A stretch of DNA of 64,000 nucleotides from Oligoflexus sp. (lineage in GTDB: Bacteria; Bdellovibrionota_B; Oligoflexia; Oligoflexales; Oligoflexaceae). The notes under the pieces are model-generated. The model was not told the origin of the DNA, ran no database searches, and worked only from the letters and a program-made list of their open reading frames with translations. Made by a program: the position numbers and the translations under genes. The DNA is taken from assembly GCA_014378195.1 (NCBI GenBank), contig JACMOC010000080.1:1-64000 (forward strand), read 5' to 3'. Positions 17,355 through 26,908 of the stretch are shown here, in pieces; position 1 is the first letter of the stretch; the number at the start of each line of letters is the position of its first letter.

Positions 17355-19628
17355 CTATATTTTGAGCGACTCTAAAGCTTTCGCTTCGGCCGTTCGCCGT
17401 TCAAAGGTCCCGCTTCCAAGCTGCATGTTACTGTTTGCTTTGGCTTCACCAAGCAGATGACATTCCAAATGCTCGAATGAATTAAGCGAAAGCGTTAAAG
17501 GCTCGTGGAAGGCGAGGACATAGGATGCACTGTATTCTGCAAAAGCAGCCTCGTTTTGATCATCCTTGCCCTTGACTCCAGGCAGCGCAAATGTACCACC
17601 AAACGCATGCGGTAATAGCATCTTTTGTAGAGTCAGCGCCAGTCCGCCGGTGCCTAAATCCCGTGCGGCGACCAGACGGTCTGTAGCCACAAGATTTTGA
17701 ATCCAAAAGGCGGCTTCTCGTTCGGCTTTCCAGTTGAGTGCTGGAACCGCTTCTGTGACATCTTTATCAAGGATTTTTGCCAGTAATGATCCACCAAAGC
17801 TGCCTTCCGTGGCTTTAGGACGAAGCCAGTAGATGTAAGCTTTGGTTTTCAGGATAGCTGGCACTGCTTTCCGTATATCCGGGTGCTTCCCAACCATGCC
17901 TATCATCGGCGTGGGCGCGATGCTTTTGCCGTCGGTCGTGTTGTAGAGCGAAACGTTTCCGCTTACGACCGGGGTGTCAAGGGCGCGACAGGCCTCGCCG
18001 ATACCTTCGATGCCGGCAACGATCTGGCCCATGACGGTCGGATCTTCGGGATTTCCGTAATTCAAACAATCGGTAACAGCCAAAGGCGTCGCGCCGGTGG
18101 CTACAATCGCCCGATAACTTTTCGCAACGGCCTGCGCTGCCCCAACGAAGGGATCCTGTGCGCAGTAACGTTCGTTGCAGTTGGTGCTAACCGCAAGACC
18201 GATATAATCTTCGCCTTTTTCGGCCCAATCTGAATGGAGCCAAAGGAGGCCAGCGCCTTCCTCTTCGGGTCCCAGAATCGTTTTGTTGCCAATATGATGA
18301 TCATATTGTCGATAAATTTTGGCTTTGTCACCGTTGTCGTAAATCGCCTTTTCTAAAAGCTCGGCAAACGAAGCTTTCTGTAAAACGGCCCGGAAATTTG
18401 TGTCTTTTGAATACGTTCGCGACGGCATCGTATAGGGCCGCTCATAGCGAGGAGCCTCTTCGGCAAGGGGAGCGACAGGGACATCGACTTCCAGCACACC
18501 GTCTTTGACGATATGCATGCGGCCGCCTTCTGTGACGAGGCCGATGATTGCGAAGGGTAACTGCCAACGCTTCAAGCACTCCTGAAGCGCCTCCCATTTC
18601 CCAGGCTCGACACACATGAGCATGCGTTCCTGCGATTCCGAAAGGAGGAGTTCATAAGCGGTCATATGCTGAGCGCGAGCCGGCACCAGATCGAGATTAA
18701 GATAAAGACCGTTGCCCGCGCGATCAGCCATTTCAAAGGATGATGACGTTAGGCCGGCTGCTCCCATATCCTGAAGACCAATAACCAAATCCCGCTCAAG
18801 GACTTCAAGAGTCGCTTCTAAAAGAAGTTTTTCCGCAAAAGGATCACCGACTTGAACCGTTGAGCGCTCGCCGCTTGTCGCACTCGAAAAGCTATCGGAC
18901 GCCATGGAAGCGCCATGGATTCCGTCACGGCCTGTCGCCGAGCCTACATAGACCACCAGGTTGTTCACACCTGTCGCGAAGCCCTTGAAGATGCGGTCTT
19001 CATGAATAGTTCCGCAGGTCATGGCATTCACGAGAATATTGCCATCGTAGGTTTTGTCGAAGGAAACGGTGCCGGCCACGGTTGGGATGCCGACGCAGTT
19101 CCCGTAATCCCCAACGCCTTTAACGACATTTTCAAAGAGATAATGTGTTTTCGGATGAGAACGTTGGCCAAATCTCAAGGAGTTGAGGTTGGCGATAGGA
19201 CGCGCGCCCATGCAGAAGACATCGCGCAAAATTCCGCCCACGCCGGTTGCAGCCCCTTGATAAGGCTCGATATAACTCGGATGGTTATGGCTTTCCATTT
19301 TGAAGGCCACGCACAGCTTTCCGGACAAACGAATAACGCCTGCGTTTTCGCCTGGGCCAACGACGACCTGAGGGCCGTTGGTTGGAAGTTTCCCCAAATG
19401 AACTTTGGACGATTTGTAGGAGCAGTGTTCGCTCCACATCGCCGAAAACACGCCAAGCTCAGGCAGCGTCGGTGTGCGGCCTACGATTTTTTTGAGAACA
19501 CTATATTCAGCATCGGAGATTTTGTGTTTCCGCAAATCGACTGCAAACGAGGCGCCTTCTTCAGAAATGAGGGGTGCGCGGGTTGTGGAATTTAAAGCTG
19601 CAAATTGCTGAAGAAGCTCTTTCTGCAT
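17355..19628 (-). CDS. purL: Phosphoribosylformylglycinamidine synthase subunit PurL
   Basis: This is the 757-residue synthetase subunit of the three-part FGAM synthase. It uses ATP and the ammonia delivered by PurQ. Seen: MWSEHCSYKSS, GPGENAGV, FKMESHNHPSYIEPYQGAATGVGGI, GARPIANLN, DMGAAGLTSSSFEMADRAG and NYGNPEDP. This is the small PurL used with separate PurS and PurQ, not the long fused enzyme of gammaproteobacteria. AGGG lies about 7 bases before the ATG. An intrinsic terminator stands between purQ and this gene, so its expression may be reduced relative to purSQ. Confidence 0.97.
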   Translation of the reverse strand: MQKELLQQFAALNSTTRAPLISEEGASFAVDLRKHKISDAEYSVLKKIVGRTPTLPELGVFSAMWSEHCSYKSSKVHLGKLPTNGPQVVVGPGENAGVIRLSGKLCVAFKMESHNHPSYIEPYQGAATGVGGILRDVFCMGARPIANLNSLRFGQRSHPKTHYLFENVVKGVGDYGNCVGIPTVAGTVSFDKTYDGNILVNAMTCGTIHEDRIFKGFATGVNNLVVYVGSATGRDGIHGASMASDSFSSATSGERSTVQVGDPFAEKLLLEATLEVLERDLVIGLQDMGAAGLTSSSFEMADRAGNGLYLNLDLVPARAQHMTAYELLLSESQERMLMCVEPGKWEALQECLKRWQLPFAIIGLVTEGGRMHIVKDGVLEVDVPVAPLAEEAPRYERPYTMPSRTYSKDTNFRAVLQKASFAELLEKAIYDNGDKAKIYRQYDHHIGNKTILGPEEEGAGLLWLHSDWAEKGEDYIGLAVSTNCNERYCAQDPFVGAAQAVAKSYRAIVATGATPLAVTDCLNYGNPEDPTVMGQIVAGIEGIGEACRALDTPVVSGNVSLYNTTDGKSIAPTPMIGMVGKHPDIRKAVPAILKTKAYIYWLRPKATEGSFGGSLLAKILDKDVTEAVPALNWKAEREAAFWIQNLVATDRLVAARDLGTGGLALTLQKMLLPHAFGGTFALPGVKGKDDQNEAAFAEYSASYVLAFHEPLTLSLNSFEHLECHLLGEAKANSNMQLGSGTFERRTAEAKALESLKI

Positions 19629-19646
19629 GATTTTCCCTGACTATCA

Positions 19647-19674
19647 AAGAAAAAAGGTCCTAAGTGGACCTTTT
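19647..19674 (-). terminator. Terminator or attenuator between purQ and purL
   Basis: Read on the minus strand, AAAAGGTCC pairs with GGACCTTTT around a 5-base loop and is followed by more T residues. It sits inside the 60-base gap between two consecutive pathway genes on the same strand, so it probably terminates only part of the transcripts. Confidence 0.75.
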
Positions 19675-19688
19675 GTTGCGTTTCAATC

Positions 19689-20399
19689 TCAACCGACCGT
19701 CTCTAAAAAAGCCTCGAGGATCTTCTGGCCGTCGGCACTCCCAAGAAGTTCCGAAGACGCCCGCTCAGGGTGAGGCATCATACCGAGGACTCGTCCGTTT
19801 TCGGACACTATCCCAGCAATATGCGAAATCGCTCCGTTAGGGTTGGACGCCTCGCTCAGCACTCCGTCGGTGCCTGCGTATTGAAAGAGGATCTGGCCGT
19901 TGGCCCCGAGCTTTTTCAAACCCTCCGAGTCCACATAGTAGCGGCCTTCACCGTGAGCGATAGGAACCTTATAAAGGCTGCCTTTGAGCTTTCGGTGATA
20001 AACGCTATCGCCACCGGCGACAGAGAGATGGGCATATTCGCAAATAAATTTTCGTGAGTCGTTTTTAAGAAGGGCGCCCGGGAGGAGTTTGGATTCGGTA
20101 AGGACTTGAAACCCGTTACAGATGCCGATCACCGAACCTCCCTTACCTACAAATCCTTTAACGGCCTGCATGATAGGGCTGATGCTCGCAAGAGCACCGC
20201 TTCTGAGATAATCACCGTAACTGAAACCACCGGGAAGGATAAGGCCCTGAAGCCTTGAAGGGAGAGACGTCTCTTCGTGCCAGATCAGTTGAAGATCGAT
20301 TTGGAAGAGACGTTTAAAGGCATCAATACAGTCGGCGTCGCAGTTCGAGCCCGGAAATTGGACTAAACCGATCTGCGTCGCCCCAAACTTACTTGTCAT
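19689..20399 (-). CDS. purQ: Phosphoribosylformylglycinamidine synthase subunit PurQ
   Basis: This encodes a 236-residue class I glutamine amidotransferase that frees ammonia for PurL. Seen: IGLVQFPGSNCDADC, LPGGFSYGDYLRSGA, the nucleophile in VIGICNGFQVLTE, and the distal HGEGRYY and MMPHPERAS for the catalytic His-Glu pair. The open frame extends 21 codons upstream into purS, but ATG 20399 gives the family's normal N-terminus and follows the purS stop by 4 bases. It sits in the order purS-purQ-purL. Confidence 0.96.
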   Translation of the reverse strand: MTSKFGATQIGLVQFPGSNCDADCIDAFKRLFQIDLQLIWHEETSLPSRLQGLILPGGFSYGDYLRSGALASISPIMQAVKGFVGKGGSVIGICNGFQVLTESKLLPGALLKNDSRKFICEYAHLSVAGGDSVYHRKLKGSLYKVPIAHGEGRYYVDSEGLKKLGANGQILFQYAGTDGVLSEASNPNGAISHIAGIVSENGRVLGMMPHPERASSELLGSADGQKILEAFLETVG

Positions 20400-20403
20400 T
20401 GCC

Positions 20404-20640
20404 TTATAACCTTTTTGTTTGAAAGGTTTCTGCAACCGAATTGGCCAGATGCTCTTCCGCAAGCTTTCGCACCAGCTTCTCTGCGTCCACTTCAGTGCCG
20501 TCGATTTCGAGGACGAAACGTTTGGTGACTTTGATAGACTTTAGATCATGGTGCCCAAGACGGGTAAGTGCTTCTTTGATAGCGCGGCCCTGGGTATCCA
20601 GGACCTCCGGTTTTAGTTCGACAATGACTTCGTAGTTCAT
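20404..20640 (-). CDS. purS: Phosphoribosylformylglycinamidine synthase subunit PurS
   Basis: This is a 78-residue PurS, the small bridging subunit that joins PurL and PurQ and channels ammonia. Seen: [23 protein letters not shown], then a V-x-K-RF-x-LEIDG strand, typical of the family. Its ATG overlaps the sdhB stop (ATGA), so purine synthesis genes are translationally coupled to succinate dehydrogenase. Confidence 0.95.
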   Translation of the reverse strand: MNYEVIVELKPEVLDTQGRAIKEALTRLGHHDLKSIKVTKRFVLEIDGTEVDAEKLVRKLAEEHLANSVAETFQTKRL

Positions 20641-21401
20641 GCTTTTCCTACCGGTTCCTGATGAAGCAAACTTGCCTTCAGGAAATCACGGTTCATGACA
20701 GCAATCGAACGGACGCTGATTTGTTTTGGGCAAGCTGCTTCGCATTCGAAGTAGTTGGTACAATTCCCAAAACCTTCTTTATCCATCTGCTCCACCATGT
20801 GGGTAGCACGCTGCAGTCGTTCCGGTTGACCCTGAGGAAGATTGGCAAGGTGAGATACTTTCGCGGAAACGAATAACATAGCAGATGCGTTCTTACAAGC
20901 AGCAACACACGCGCCGCAGGCGATGCATTCTGCTGTATCCATGGCCAAGTCCGCAGCTTCTTTGGAAATCGGAATCGCGTTTGCGTCGGGCACACCACCA
21001 GTCGCTACTGATACGAAGCCACCTTTCGATATAATACGGTCAAAAGCCCCGCGATCGACGACTAGATCTTTCACAACGGGGAACGCTCGTGCGCGCCACG
21101 GTTCGATATAGATCTGCTCGCCATCTTTGAAGCTACGCATATGCAACTGACAGGTTGTTGTTCCCTTTCGCCCGCCGTGTGCTTTACCGTTGATCATCAT
21201 CGAGCAGGAGCCGCAGATCCCTTCGCGGCAATCGTGGTCGAAGGCTATGGGTTCATCGTTTTTGCCGATGAGTTCTTCGTTTACCTGATCGAGCATTTCC
21301 AGGAAGGAACTTTCAGGCGAGACATCGCGCGCCTTGTAAGTCACCATTTTGCCTGAATCTTGGCCGTTTTTTTGGCGCCAAACGTGTAATGTAAGCTCCA
21401 T
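20637..21401 (-). CDS. sdhB: Succinate dehydrogenase/fumarate reductase iron-sulfur subunit
   Basis: The protein has 254 residues and carries three iron-sulfur centres that pass electrons from the flavoprotein to quinone. Seen: the plant-ferredoxin-type site [21 protein letters not shown] with a later C-x-L, the 4Fe-4S site [11 protein letters not shown], and the last cluster [15 protein letters not shown]. The ATG overlaps the sdhA stop by one base (TAATG). The set sdhC-A-B with no sdhD fits the single-anchor enzyme of the Bacillus or Wolinella kind. Confidence 0.96.
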   Translation of the reverse strand: MELTLHVWRQKNGQDSGKMVTYKARDVSPESSFLEMLDQVNEELIGKNDEPIAFDHDCREGICGSCSMMINGKAHGGRKGTTTCQLHMRSFKDGEQIYIEPWRARAFPVVKDLVVDRGAFDRIISKGGFVSVATGGVPDANAIPISKEAADLAMDTAECIACGACVAACKNASAMLFVSAKVSHLANLPQGQPERLQRATHMVEQMDKEGFGNCTNYFECEAACPKQISVRSIAVMNRDFLKASLLHQEPVGKA

Positions 21402-23311
21402 TATTTGTAACTCCTGGTGCTGAGTTTGACGTTTTCAAATACTAATTCTTCTTTGTGACGTAACGGTTTTTTCGTATGCCCGGTGTACTCCCAGACGGCG
21501 ACATGAGCGAAATTCTCATCATCCCGTTTCGCTTCGCCTTCTTCCTGATATTCCACACGAAAGTGGCCACCACACGACTCTTCGCGCTCGAGGGCATCGA
21601 GGCACATGAGTTCGGCGTGTTCGATAAAGTCGGCAACCCGGCCCGCCTTTTCGAGTACTTGGTTAAGTTCTTCGCCCGTCCCAGTGACTTTGACGTTGGT
21701 CCAGAACTGATTGCGAATTTCTGGAATCTTTCTGAGGGCTTCGGTCAGACTTTCGCGGCTACGGGCCATTCCGCAGTTGTCCCACATCAGTTTGCCTAAC
21801 TCTCTATGAATAGAATCCACGGTACGTGTACCGTTGATTGACAGAAGTCTCTTGGTAAGCTCGTTCACTTCATTTTCGACTTTTTTCACTTCGGCGTGCG
21901 AAGTGTCAACTTTATCGAACTTATTTTTCGCGAAATAGTCACTGATGGTGGATGGTAGAACAAAATAACCATCAGCGAGGCCTTGCATCAGTGCACTAGC
22001 CCCGAGGCGGTTTGCACCGTGATCAGAGAAGTTTGCTTCGCCCACAACAAAGAGACCTTCGATGTTACTCATAAGGTTGTAATCAACCCAAAGTCCACCC
22101 ATCGTATAGTGAACGGCTGGGTAGATACGCATTGGACCCTTGTAAGGGTTTTCGTCTGTGATGCGTTGGTACATTTCAAAGAGGTTGCCGTAACGCTCAC
22201 GGATCACATCTTCGCCTTCGCGCTGAATTGCATCACGGAAGTCGAGATATACGCCCAGACCACCCGGTCCAACGCCAAGACCCGCATCGCAAGCTTCTTT
22301 TGCAGCACGAGAAGCGATATCGCGTGGCGAAAGGTTACCGAAGCTTGGGTATTTGCGTTCCAGGAAATAATCGCGCTCTTCCTCTGGAATTTTATCCGCA
22401 GAACGCGTGTCACCTTTGGCTTTAGGCACCCAAACGCGGCCGTCGTTGCGAAGAGATTCCGACATCAAAGTCAGCTTTGATTGATGCTCCCCATGAACTG
22501 GTATACAGGTCGGGTGAATCTGGGTGTAACATGGGTTCGCGAATCCGGCACCGCGTTTATAGGCGCGATGCGTAGCGGTTACGTTACAGCCTTTAGCGTT
22601 GGTAGAAAGGTAAAATACGTTTCCGTAGCCGCCCGTAGCGAGTACTACAGCTTCTGCCATGTGAGTTGTAACATGTCCAGTGATGAGGTTACGCACGACG
22701 ATGCCGCGTGCTTTGCCATCGATGATGACAAGATCGAGCATCTCCGTACGTGGATGCATCTCCACATGGCCAAGACCGATTTGCCGTTCGAGCGCTGAAT
22801 ACGCGCCGAGCAGAAGCTGCTGGCCTGTTTGTCCGCGTGCATAGAACGTACGGGAAACCTGGGCGCCACCGAACGAGCGATTGTCGAGCAAGCCGCCGTA
22901 TTCACGGGCAAAGGGCACGCCTTGGGCAACGCACTGATCGATGATCGAACGGCTTTTGTCTGCGAGGCGATAAACGTTGGCTTCGCGCGATCGAAAGTCG
23001 CCGCCCTTGATGGTGTCGTAGAAGAGACGACGAACGCTGTCGCCATCGTTTTTATAGTTTTTCGCACCATTAATCCCGCCCTGAGCGGCGATGGAGTGGG
23101 CCCGGCGTGGGCTGTCTTGAAAACAGAAACACGAAACTTTGTAGCCCAATTCCCCAAGAGTAGCGGCTGCGGACGAGCCGCCGAGGCCAGAACCGACTAC
23201 GATGACTTTAAACTTACGGCGGTTGGCAGGGCTTACGAGCTTGCTTTCAAAGAGATGTTTTTCCCATTTTTCAGCCAATGGACCTGCGGGAATTTTCGCA
23301 TCCAATTTCAT
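21401..23311 (-). CDS. sdhA: Succinate dehydrogenase/fumarate reductase flavoprotein subunit
   Basis: This encodes 636 residues from ATG 23311, which has GAGGAG 7 bases before it; an in-frame ATG at 23326 overlaps that ribosome site. It holds covalent FAD and the succinate site. Seen: [15 protein letters not shown] for the dinucleotide fold, [15 protein letters not shown] with the flavin-binding His, [36 protein letters not shown] and [25 protein letters not shown]. It is longer than the E. coli enzyme and close to Bacillus-type SdhA. Confidence 0.96.
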   Translation of the reverse strand: MKLDAKIPAGPLAEKWEKHLFESKLVSPANRRKFKVIVVGSGLGGSSAAATLGELGYKVSCFCFQDSPRRAHSIAAQGGINGAKNYKNDGDSVRRLFYDTIKGGDFRSREANVYRLADKSRSIIDQCVAQGVPFAREYGGLLDNRSFGGAQVSRTFYARGQTGQQLLLGAYSALERQIGLGHVEMHPRTEMLDLVIIDGKARGIVVRNLITGHVTTHMAEAVVLATGGYGNVFYLSTNAKGCNVTATHRAYKRGAGFANPCYTQIHPTCIPVHGEHQSKLTLMSESLRNDGRVWVPKAKGDTRSADKIPEEERDYFLERKYPSFGNLSPRDIASRAAKEACDAGLGVGPGGLGVYLDFRDAIQREGEDVIRERYGNLFEMYQRITDENPYKGPMRIYPAVHYTMGGLWVDYNLMSNIEGLFVVGEANFSDHGANRLGASALMQGLADGYFVLPSTISDYFAKNKFDKVDTSHAEVKKVENEVNELTKRLLSINGTRTVDSIHRELGKLMWDNCGMARSRESLTEALRKIPEIRNQFWTNVKVTGTGEELNQVLEKAGRVADFIEHAELMCLDALEREESCGGHFRVEYQEEGEAKRDDENFAHVAVWEYTGHTKKPLRHKEELVFENVKLSTRSYK

Positions 23312-23370
23312 ATCGAGGCTCCTCATTACAATTTTTTACACAAGGAAGACGAAGGCAGTTGTTTTGGGAT

Positions 23371-24048
23371 CTATTTGATCAAGCCGAACAAGACAGCCAA
23401 CGGCAACGACACCCCTGCAAGACAAACAATCCAGCCCAAGAGCGGCGAGAGCTTGCGAAACGCTAGGTTATACTTCCGATGATTGAGGCCAACTGATTGC
23501 CACATGCTCGAAAGGCCATGACTCAAGTGAAAGCCCAAGATCAGCACAGAAACAACGTAAATAGCGCTGTAAACCGGGCTTTGGAACGCGTGCACAACCA
23601 TGGAATAAACATCTTCGCGGCCTTGTGGGTCTAGCTGTACAGGGTCCACTGCAACGAGATGAAACGTAAACTGGGCCAAGTGAAAGAGGATGAACAAAAG
23701 CACGATGGTTCCTGTGTAAGGCATCGTGCGGGAGGCAAAACTTGCCTGAAGAGTCGCTTCGTACTGATAGCGCTGAGGACGCGCCGCGCGGTTCTGAAAG
23801 GTCAGTCGATAGGCGATGAAGATATGCGCCAGAACCATGATGAGCAAGCCGCCGCGAGCAATCCACAGCGCGCCGTAAGGCAGGTTGTGGAGTTCCACAG
23901 CATACGCATTCATCGCATCCTGACCCCAGTAGAGTAACAAGTTTCCGGCAAAGTGCCCTATAACGAACAAAAACAGACCTGCCCCAGTTATGGCCATAAT
24001 GTATTTAGAGCCAAGTGAGGACTTTTGCAGACGTACGATCCAACTCAT
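23371..24048 (-). CDS. sdhC: Succinate dehydrogenase cytochrome b subunit (single membrane anchor)
   Basis: This 225-residue protein has five hydrophobic helices. His residues in GHFAGN, AHIFIAYR, FHLAQFTFHLV and GFHLSHGLSSMWQS are candidate haem ligands for a di-haem type B anchor. It binds the catalytic subunits to the inner membrane and reduces quinone. It is the first gene of the sdh-pur run. The 280 bases upstream contain a terminator for the preceding M16 gene and should also hold the operon promoter, which I could not define. Confidence 0.92.
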   Translation of the reverse strand: MSWIVRLQKSSLGSKYIMAITGAGLFLFVIGHFAGNLLLYWGQDAMNAYAVELHNLPYGALWIARGGLLIMVLAHIFIAYRLTFQNRAARPQRYQYEATLQASFASRTMPYTGTIVLLFILFHLAQFTFHLVAVDPVQLDPQGREDVYSMVVHAFQSPVYSAIYVVSVLILGFHLSHGLSSMWQSVGLNHRKYNLAFRKLSPLLGWIVCLAGVSLPLAVLFGLIK

Positions 24049-24199
24049 AACTTACTCCAACAGGGAAAACTGCTGAGCGAGCTGCTGCGTACGAGAAATC
24101 TCCAGGACTGCATTCAAAAAAACGAGTCTTTGTCTGCAGTCTTTCGTTTAACACATGGCAGCAGCCGCTATCGAGGACACGGATAATGCAGGCAGTGAC

Positions 24200-24234
24200 A
24201 AAAAGTCCGGTTTCCTCCGAGGGGAAAAATCCGG
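24200..24234 (-). terminator. Probable terminator after the M16 peptidase gene
   Basis: On the minus strand a CCGG...CCGG pair plus TTTCCC/GGAAA forms an interrupted stem with a small bulge, followed directly by ACTTTTTG. It lies between the M16 gene and sdhC. Confidence 0.5.
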
Positions 24235-24328
24235 CTTTATATCCAGTCTGTCTTAACTCAACAGACGTCATTTTTCCAGACAAAGCTCCAAATATCAGCC
24301 ATCTGCAGAGCTAGCTTTCAAACGGGCC

Positions 24329-26899
24329 TCACTGTTTTCCTGCGAAGGGCCCGACTTTCACTGTGACGCGGTTTTGACCCTCGAGTAGCCTTTTGGCAAC
24401 CCTTTGAAGATCTGCAATCTCGATTTTGTTGAGTCGCGCGGTATAGAGAGAAAAGTCATTATATCCAAGCCCATAGAGCTCCATAAGCCCCATCGTCATG
24501 GCCTGGCTGTCGGCTCTTTGCATGTCGCCTTCGTGACTTCCGACAAGGTAGTTTCGAGCCCTATCAAGTTCGTCCTGGGTAACGCCTTTTTTACATAGGT
24601 CATCCCAGAGTTTTAGTATCCCCTCTTCCGCCTCTTCAAGCTTATGAGGGCTGCACGCCATGTAAGCGCCAAAAATGCCGCGATGGCAACCCGCCGACTG
24701 CATAGGTGCCACTGTGTAAGCAAGACTCTGCTCGTCGCGAAGCTTCAGGAACATCTGCCCCCCGCTTCCACCAAGGACGTTGCTAAGGAGATCCAAAGCG
24801 TAACGATCGGAGTCATGCCAGTTAAGCCCGAGAGTTCCCATAACAAGGTGAACTTGCTCACGGTCTTTCTCGATTTGAAACGTTCCGCTCGCTAGTTTCT
24901 GCGGCATTGCCACAACGAGGCCTTTGGCTTTTGGGACTGGGCGCTTCAGATCCTTGAATAAAACTTCGAGCTTTTTCATCAAATCTTCAAAGGGGATACG
25001 CCCCACGCCACTGATTATCCAATGGGATCCATCACGCCAGGTTTTAAAGGATTCGAGGAGACTTTCGGGCGTCCATGCGCGCACGATCTCCTCTTTGCCC
25101 CACACTGGGTACTGATAGGGGTGATCTTCGTACATCGCCTGCTGAAAACGTCTCATTGCGAGCGACGACGGCGAGTCCTGCTCCATATGAATATCGTCGA
25201 AGATTTCGAGTTTGGTGCTCTCGAGCTGATCGTTATAAAACACGGGTTTCATTAAACAATCAGCAAACACCGGTAAAAGGGCATCGGTTTGTTCGGTAAG
25301 ACACTGCAGCTTAAGTCCGCAGCTATCACGGCCGGAAAAGCCCGCAAGAACCGCACCTCGACCTTCGACCGCATTCAGCATTTCATCATAATCCAGCTCT
25401 TCCGTTGCTGTCCCAAGGAGGTCGGCAATCATATGAAAGAGGCCCGTTTCGTTTTCTTTTTCAATGCGAAGACCACCCGAGGCGACAGCCATAAGGTTCA
25501 ACAAATCGCTTCGATCCTGCTGACGATAAATGACTGTGATCTGCGGCGTCAGCTGCTCGTGATAGATGCCCTCTGGATCAGGCTTGCGGGCTCTTTGCGT
25601 AATCGTATGTTTTGGCTCAACAAAACCGTCTAAAAAGGCTTTTTTAACTTGGTCTGCTGTGACCGAAACTGTTTTCGGTAATACGCACGCAATCACCGCA
25701 CGTTCAGAGATTAACCAGCGACTGAGAGACGCGTTGACGTCATAAGGCGTCAAGCGATTCATCTTGGCTTCCATGACATAATCAAAGAGCAGGCCATGCG
25801 GCGTCTGCAGCGCATTGCCGATCGAACGAGCCTGGCCCGATACGGTTTCTTCGCTGTAAATGCGGTCGGCCTTCGCGTTAGCGCGAGCCCGATCGAGTTC
25901 TTCCTGGTTCACGCCTTCGTGATATTTAAGGCGCGCGAGCTCTTCACCGAGGGCTTTAATGCATTCGAGATACGATTCGTCGCGTGGCATCGCGCTGAGT
26001 TCGATGACACCCCCGAACTTGGGCGCAAACATCGAGCAGCCGACAACGCTGGTCAGTTGTTTTTCGTCGCGAATTTTCCGGTTAAGACGAGCCGACTCTC
26101 CGCTGCCCAGAGCAAAGGCCGCCATATCAATAGCCAGCATGTCCTCGTCCATCAAAGAGGGCGCAGGAAATGAGATCTCGATACGAGCCTGCTCATAATC
26201 CCCCTCGACCACGTGGACGGTGAGTTCCTTGGGAAAGTTTACTTTCAGTTCGGCTTCTACAAAATTATTAGAACTAACGGCCGACCCGAAGTGCGTCTCG
26301 ACATGTTGTATAAGGCTGGCGGCCTTCACGTTGCCCACCCCGATGAGCTTCATGTTGGTCGGCTGATACCATTTCTGGTGAAAACGCTGAACGTCTTCGC
26401 GGGTAAAAGCTTCAATATTTGCTTCAAAACCGATGATCGGCTGGGCCGCAGGTGTGCCGGCGTAAATCGTCTCGAAAATTTTGCGTCCAAGAGCATGACT
26501 TGGACTGTCGTCGCTGCGCTTCATTTCTTCGAGGATGACTTCTTTTTCGCGCGCCAGCTCTTCGGCATCAAAGGTGCTATGAAAGATGGCTTCAGCAAGG
26601 ATTTCAACGGCTTCAGCCGCATGCATCGAGGGAAGCGTGAGATAAAAGACCGTGTGGTCGAAGCTCGTGTAAGCGTTCATTTCACCGCCTAAAAACTCGA
26701 CCCGTCGCGAGAGCTCGCCGACCGCGAATTTTCGGGTGCCCTTAAACAGCATGTGCTCGAGACAATGGCTCATCCCTTCTTCGCCCGTTGTCTCGTGAAT
26801 GGATCCCACGTGGATCCAGCACTGAAGCGCAAACATCTTGGAGAAGGAACTCTCTTGAATACAAACATCGAGGCCGTTATTTAAGTGCTTTCTCAGCAT
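24329..26899 (-). CDS. M16-family zinc peptidase, double-length
   Basis: This 856-residue protein contains two M16 halves. The N-half has the inverted zinc motif in HCLEHMLFKGT (H-x-x-E-H), with the third ligand in REKEVILEEMKR about 75 residues later. The C-half (about 440-856) has the same fold pattern, including the R/Y region SLAYTV, but no zinc motif, as in other fused pitrilysin-type enzymes. It has no signal peptide, so the location is uncertain. It is related to mitochondrial processing peptidase, and its substrate is unknown. AGAGGA precedes the ATG at 26899. It lies 9 bases after an outer-membrane protein gene. Confidence 0.9.
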   Translation of the reverse strand: MLRKHLNNGLDVCIQESSFSKMFALQCWIHVGSIHETTGEEGMSHCLEHMLFKGTRKFAVGELSRRVEFLGGEMNAYTSFDHTVFYLTLPSMHAAEAVEILAEAIFHSTFDAEELAREKEVILEEMKRSDDSPSHALGRKIFETIYAGTPAAQPIIGFEANIEAFTREDVQRFHQKWYQPTNMKLIGVGNVKAASLIQHVETHFGSAVSSNNFVEAELKVNFPKELTVHVVEGDYEQARIEISFPAPSLMDEDMLAIDMAAFALGSGESARLNRKIRDEKQLTSVVGCSMFAPKFGGVIELSAMPRDESYLECIKALGEELARLKYHEGVNQEELDRARANAKADRIYSEETVSGQARSIGNALQTPHGLLFDYVMEAKMNRLTPYDVNASLSRWLISERAVIACVLPKTVSVTADQVKKAFLDGFVEPKHTITQRARKPDPEGIYHEQLTPQITVIYRQQDRSDLLNLMAVASGGLRIEKENETGLFHMIADLLGTATEELDYDEMLNAVEGRGAVLAGFSGRDSCGLKLQCLTEQTDALLPVFADCLMKPVFYNDQLESTKLEIFDDIHMEQDSPSSLAMRRFQQAMYEDHPYQYPVWGKEEIVRAWTPESLLESFKTWRDGSHWIISGVGRIPFEDLMKKLEVLFKDLKRPVPKAKGLVVAMPQKLASGTFQIEKDREQVHLVMGTLGLNWHDSDRYALDLLSNVLGGSGGQMFLKLRDEQSLAYTVAPMQSAGCHRGIFGAYMACSPHKLEEAEEGILKLWDDLCKKGVTQDELDRARNYLVGSHEGDMQRADSQAMTMGLMELYGLGYNDFSLYTARLNKIEIADLQRVAKRLLEGQNRVTVKVGPFAGKQ

Positions 26900-26908
26900 C
26901 AAGTCCTC

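Noticed and set aside
18915..19595. A 226-codon plus-strand frame inside purL
   Set aside because: It lies fully antisense to a gene with every PurL motif; long antisense frames are common in this genome because of its codon use.
26800..26820. CACGTGGATCC-type words inside the M16 gene as further parS sites
   Set aside because: Only the CACGTG core agrees; the outer TGTT and AACA arms are missing. The same holds for the other CACGTG words seen in coding regions.
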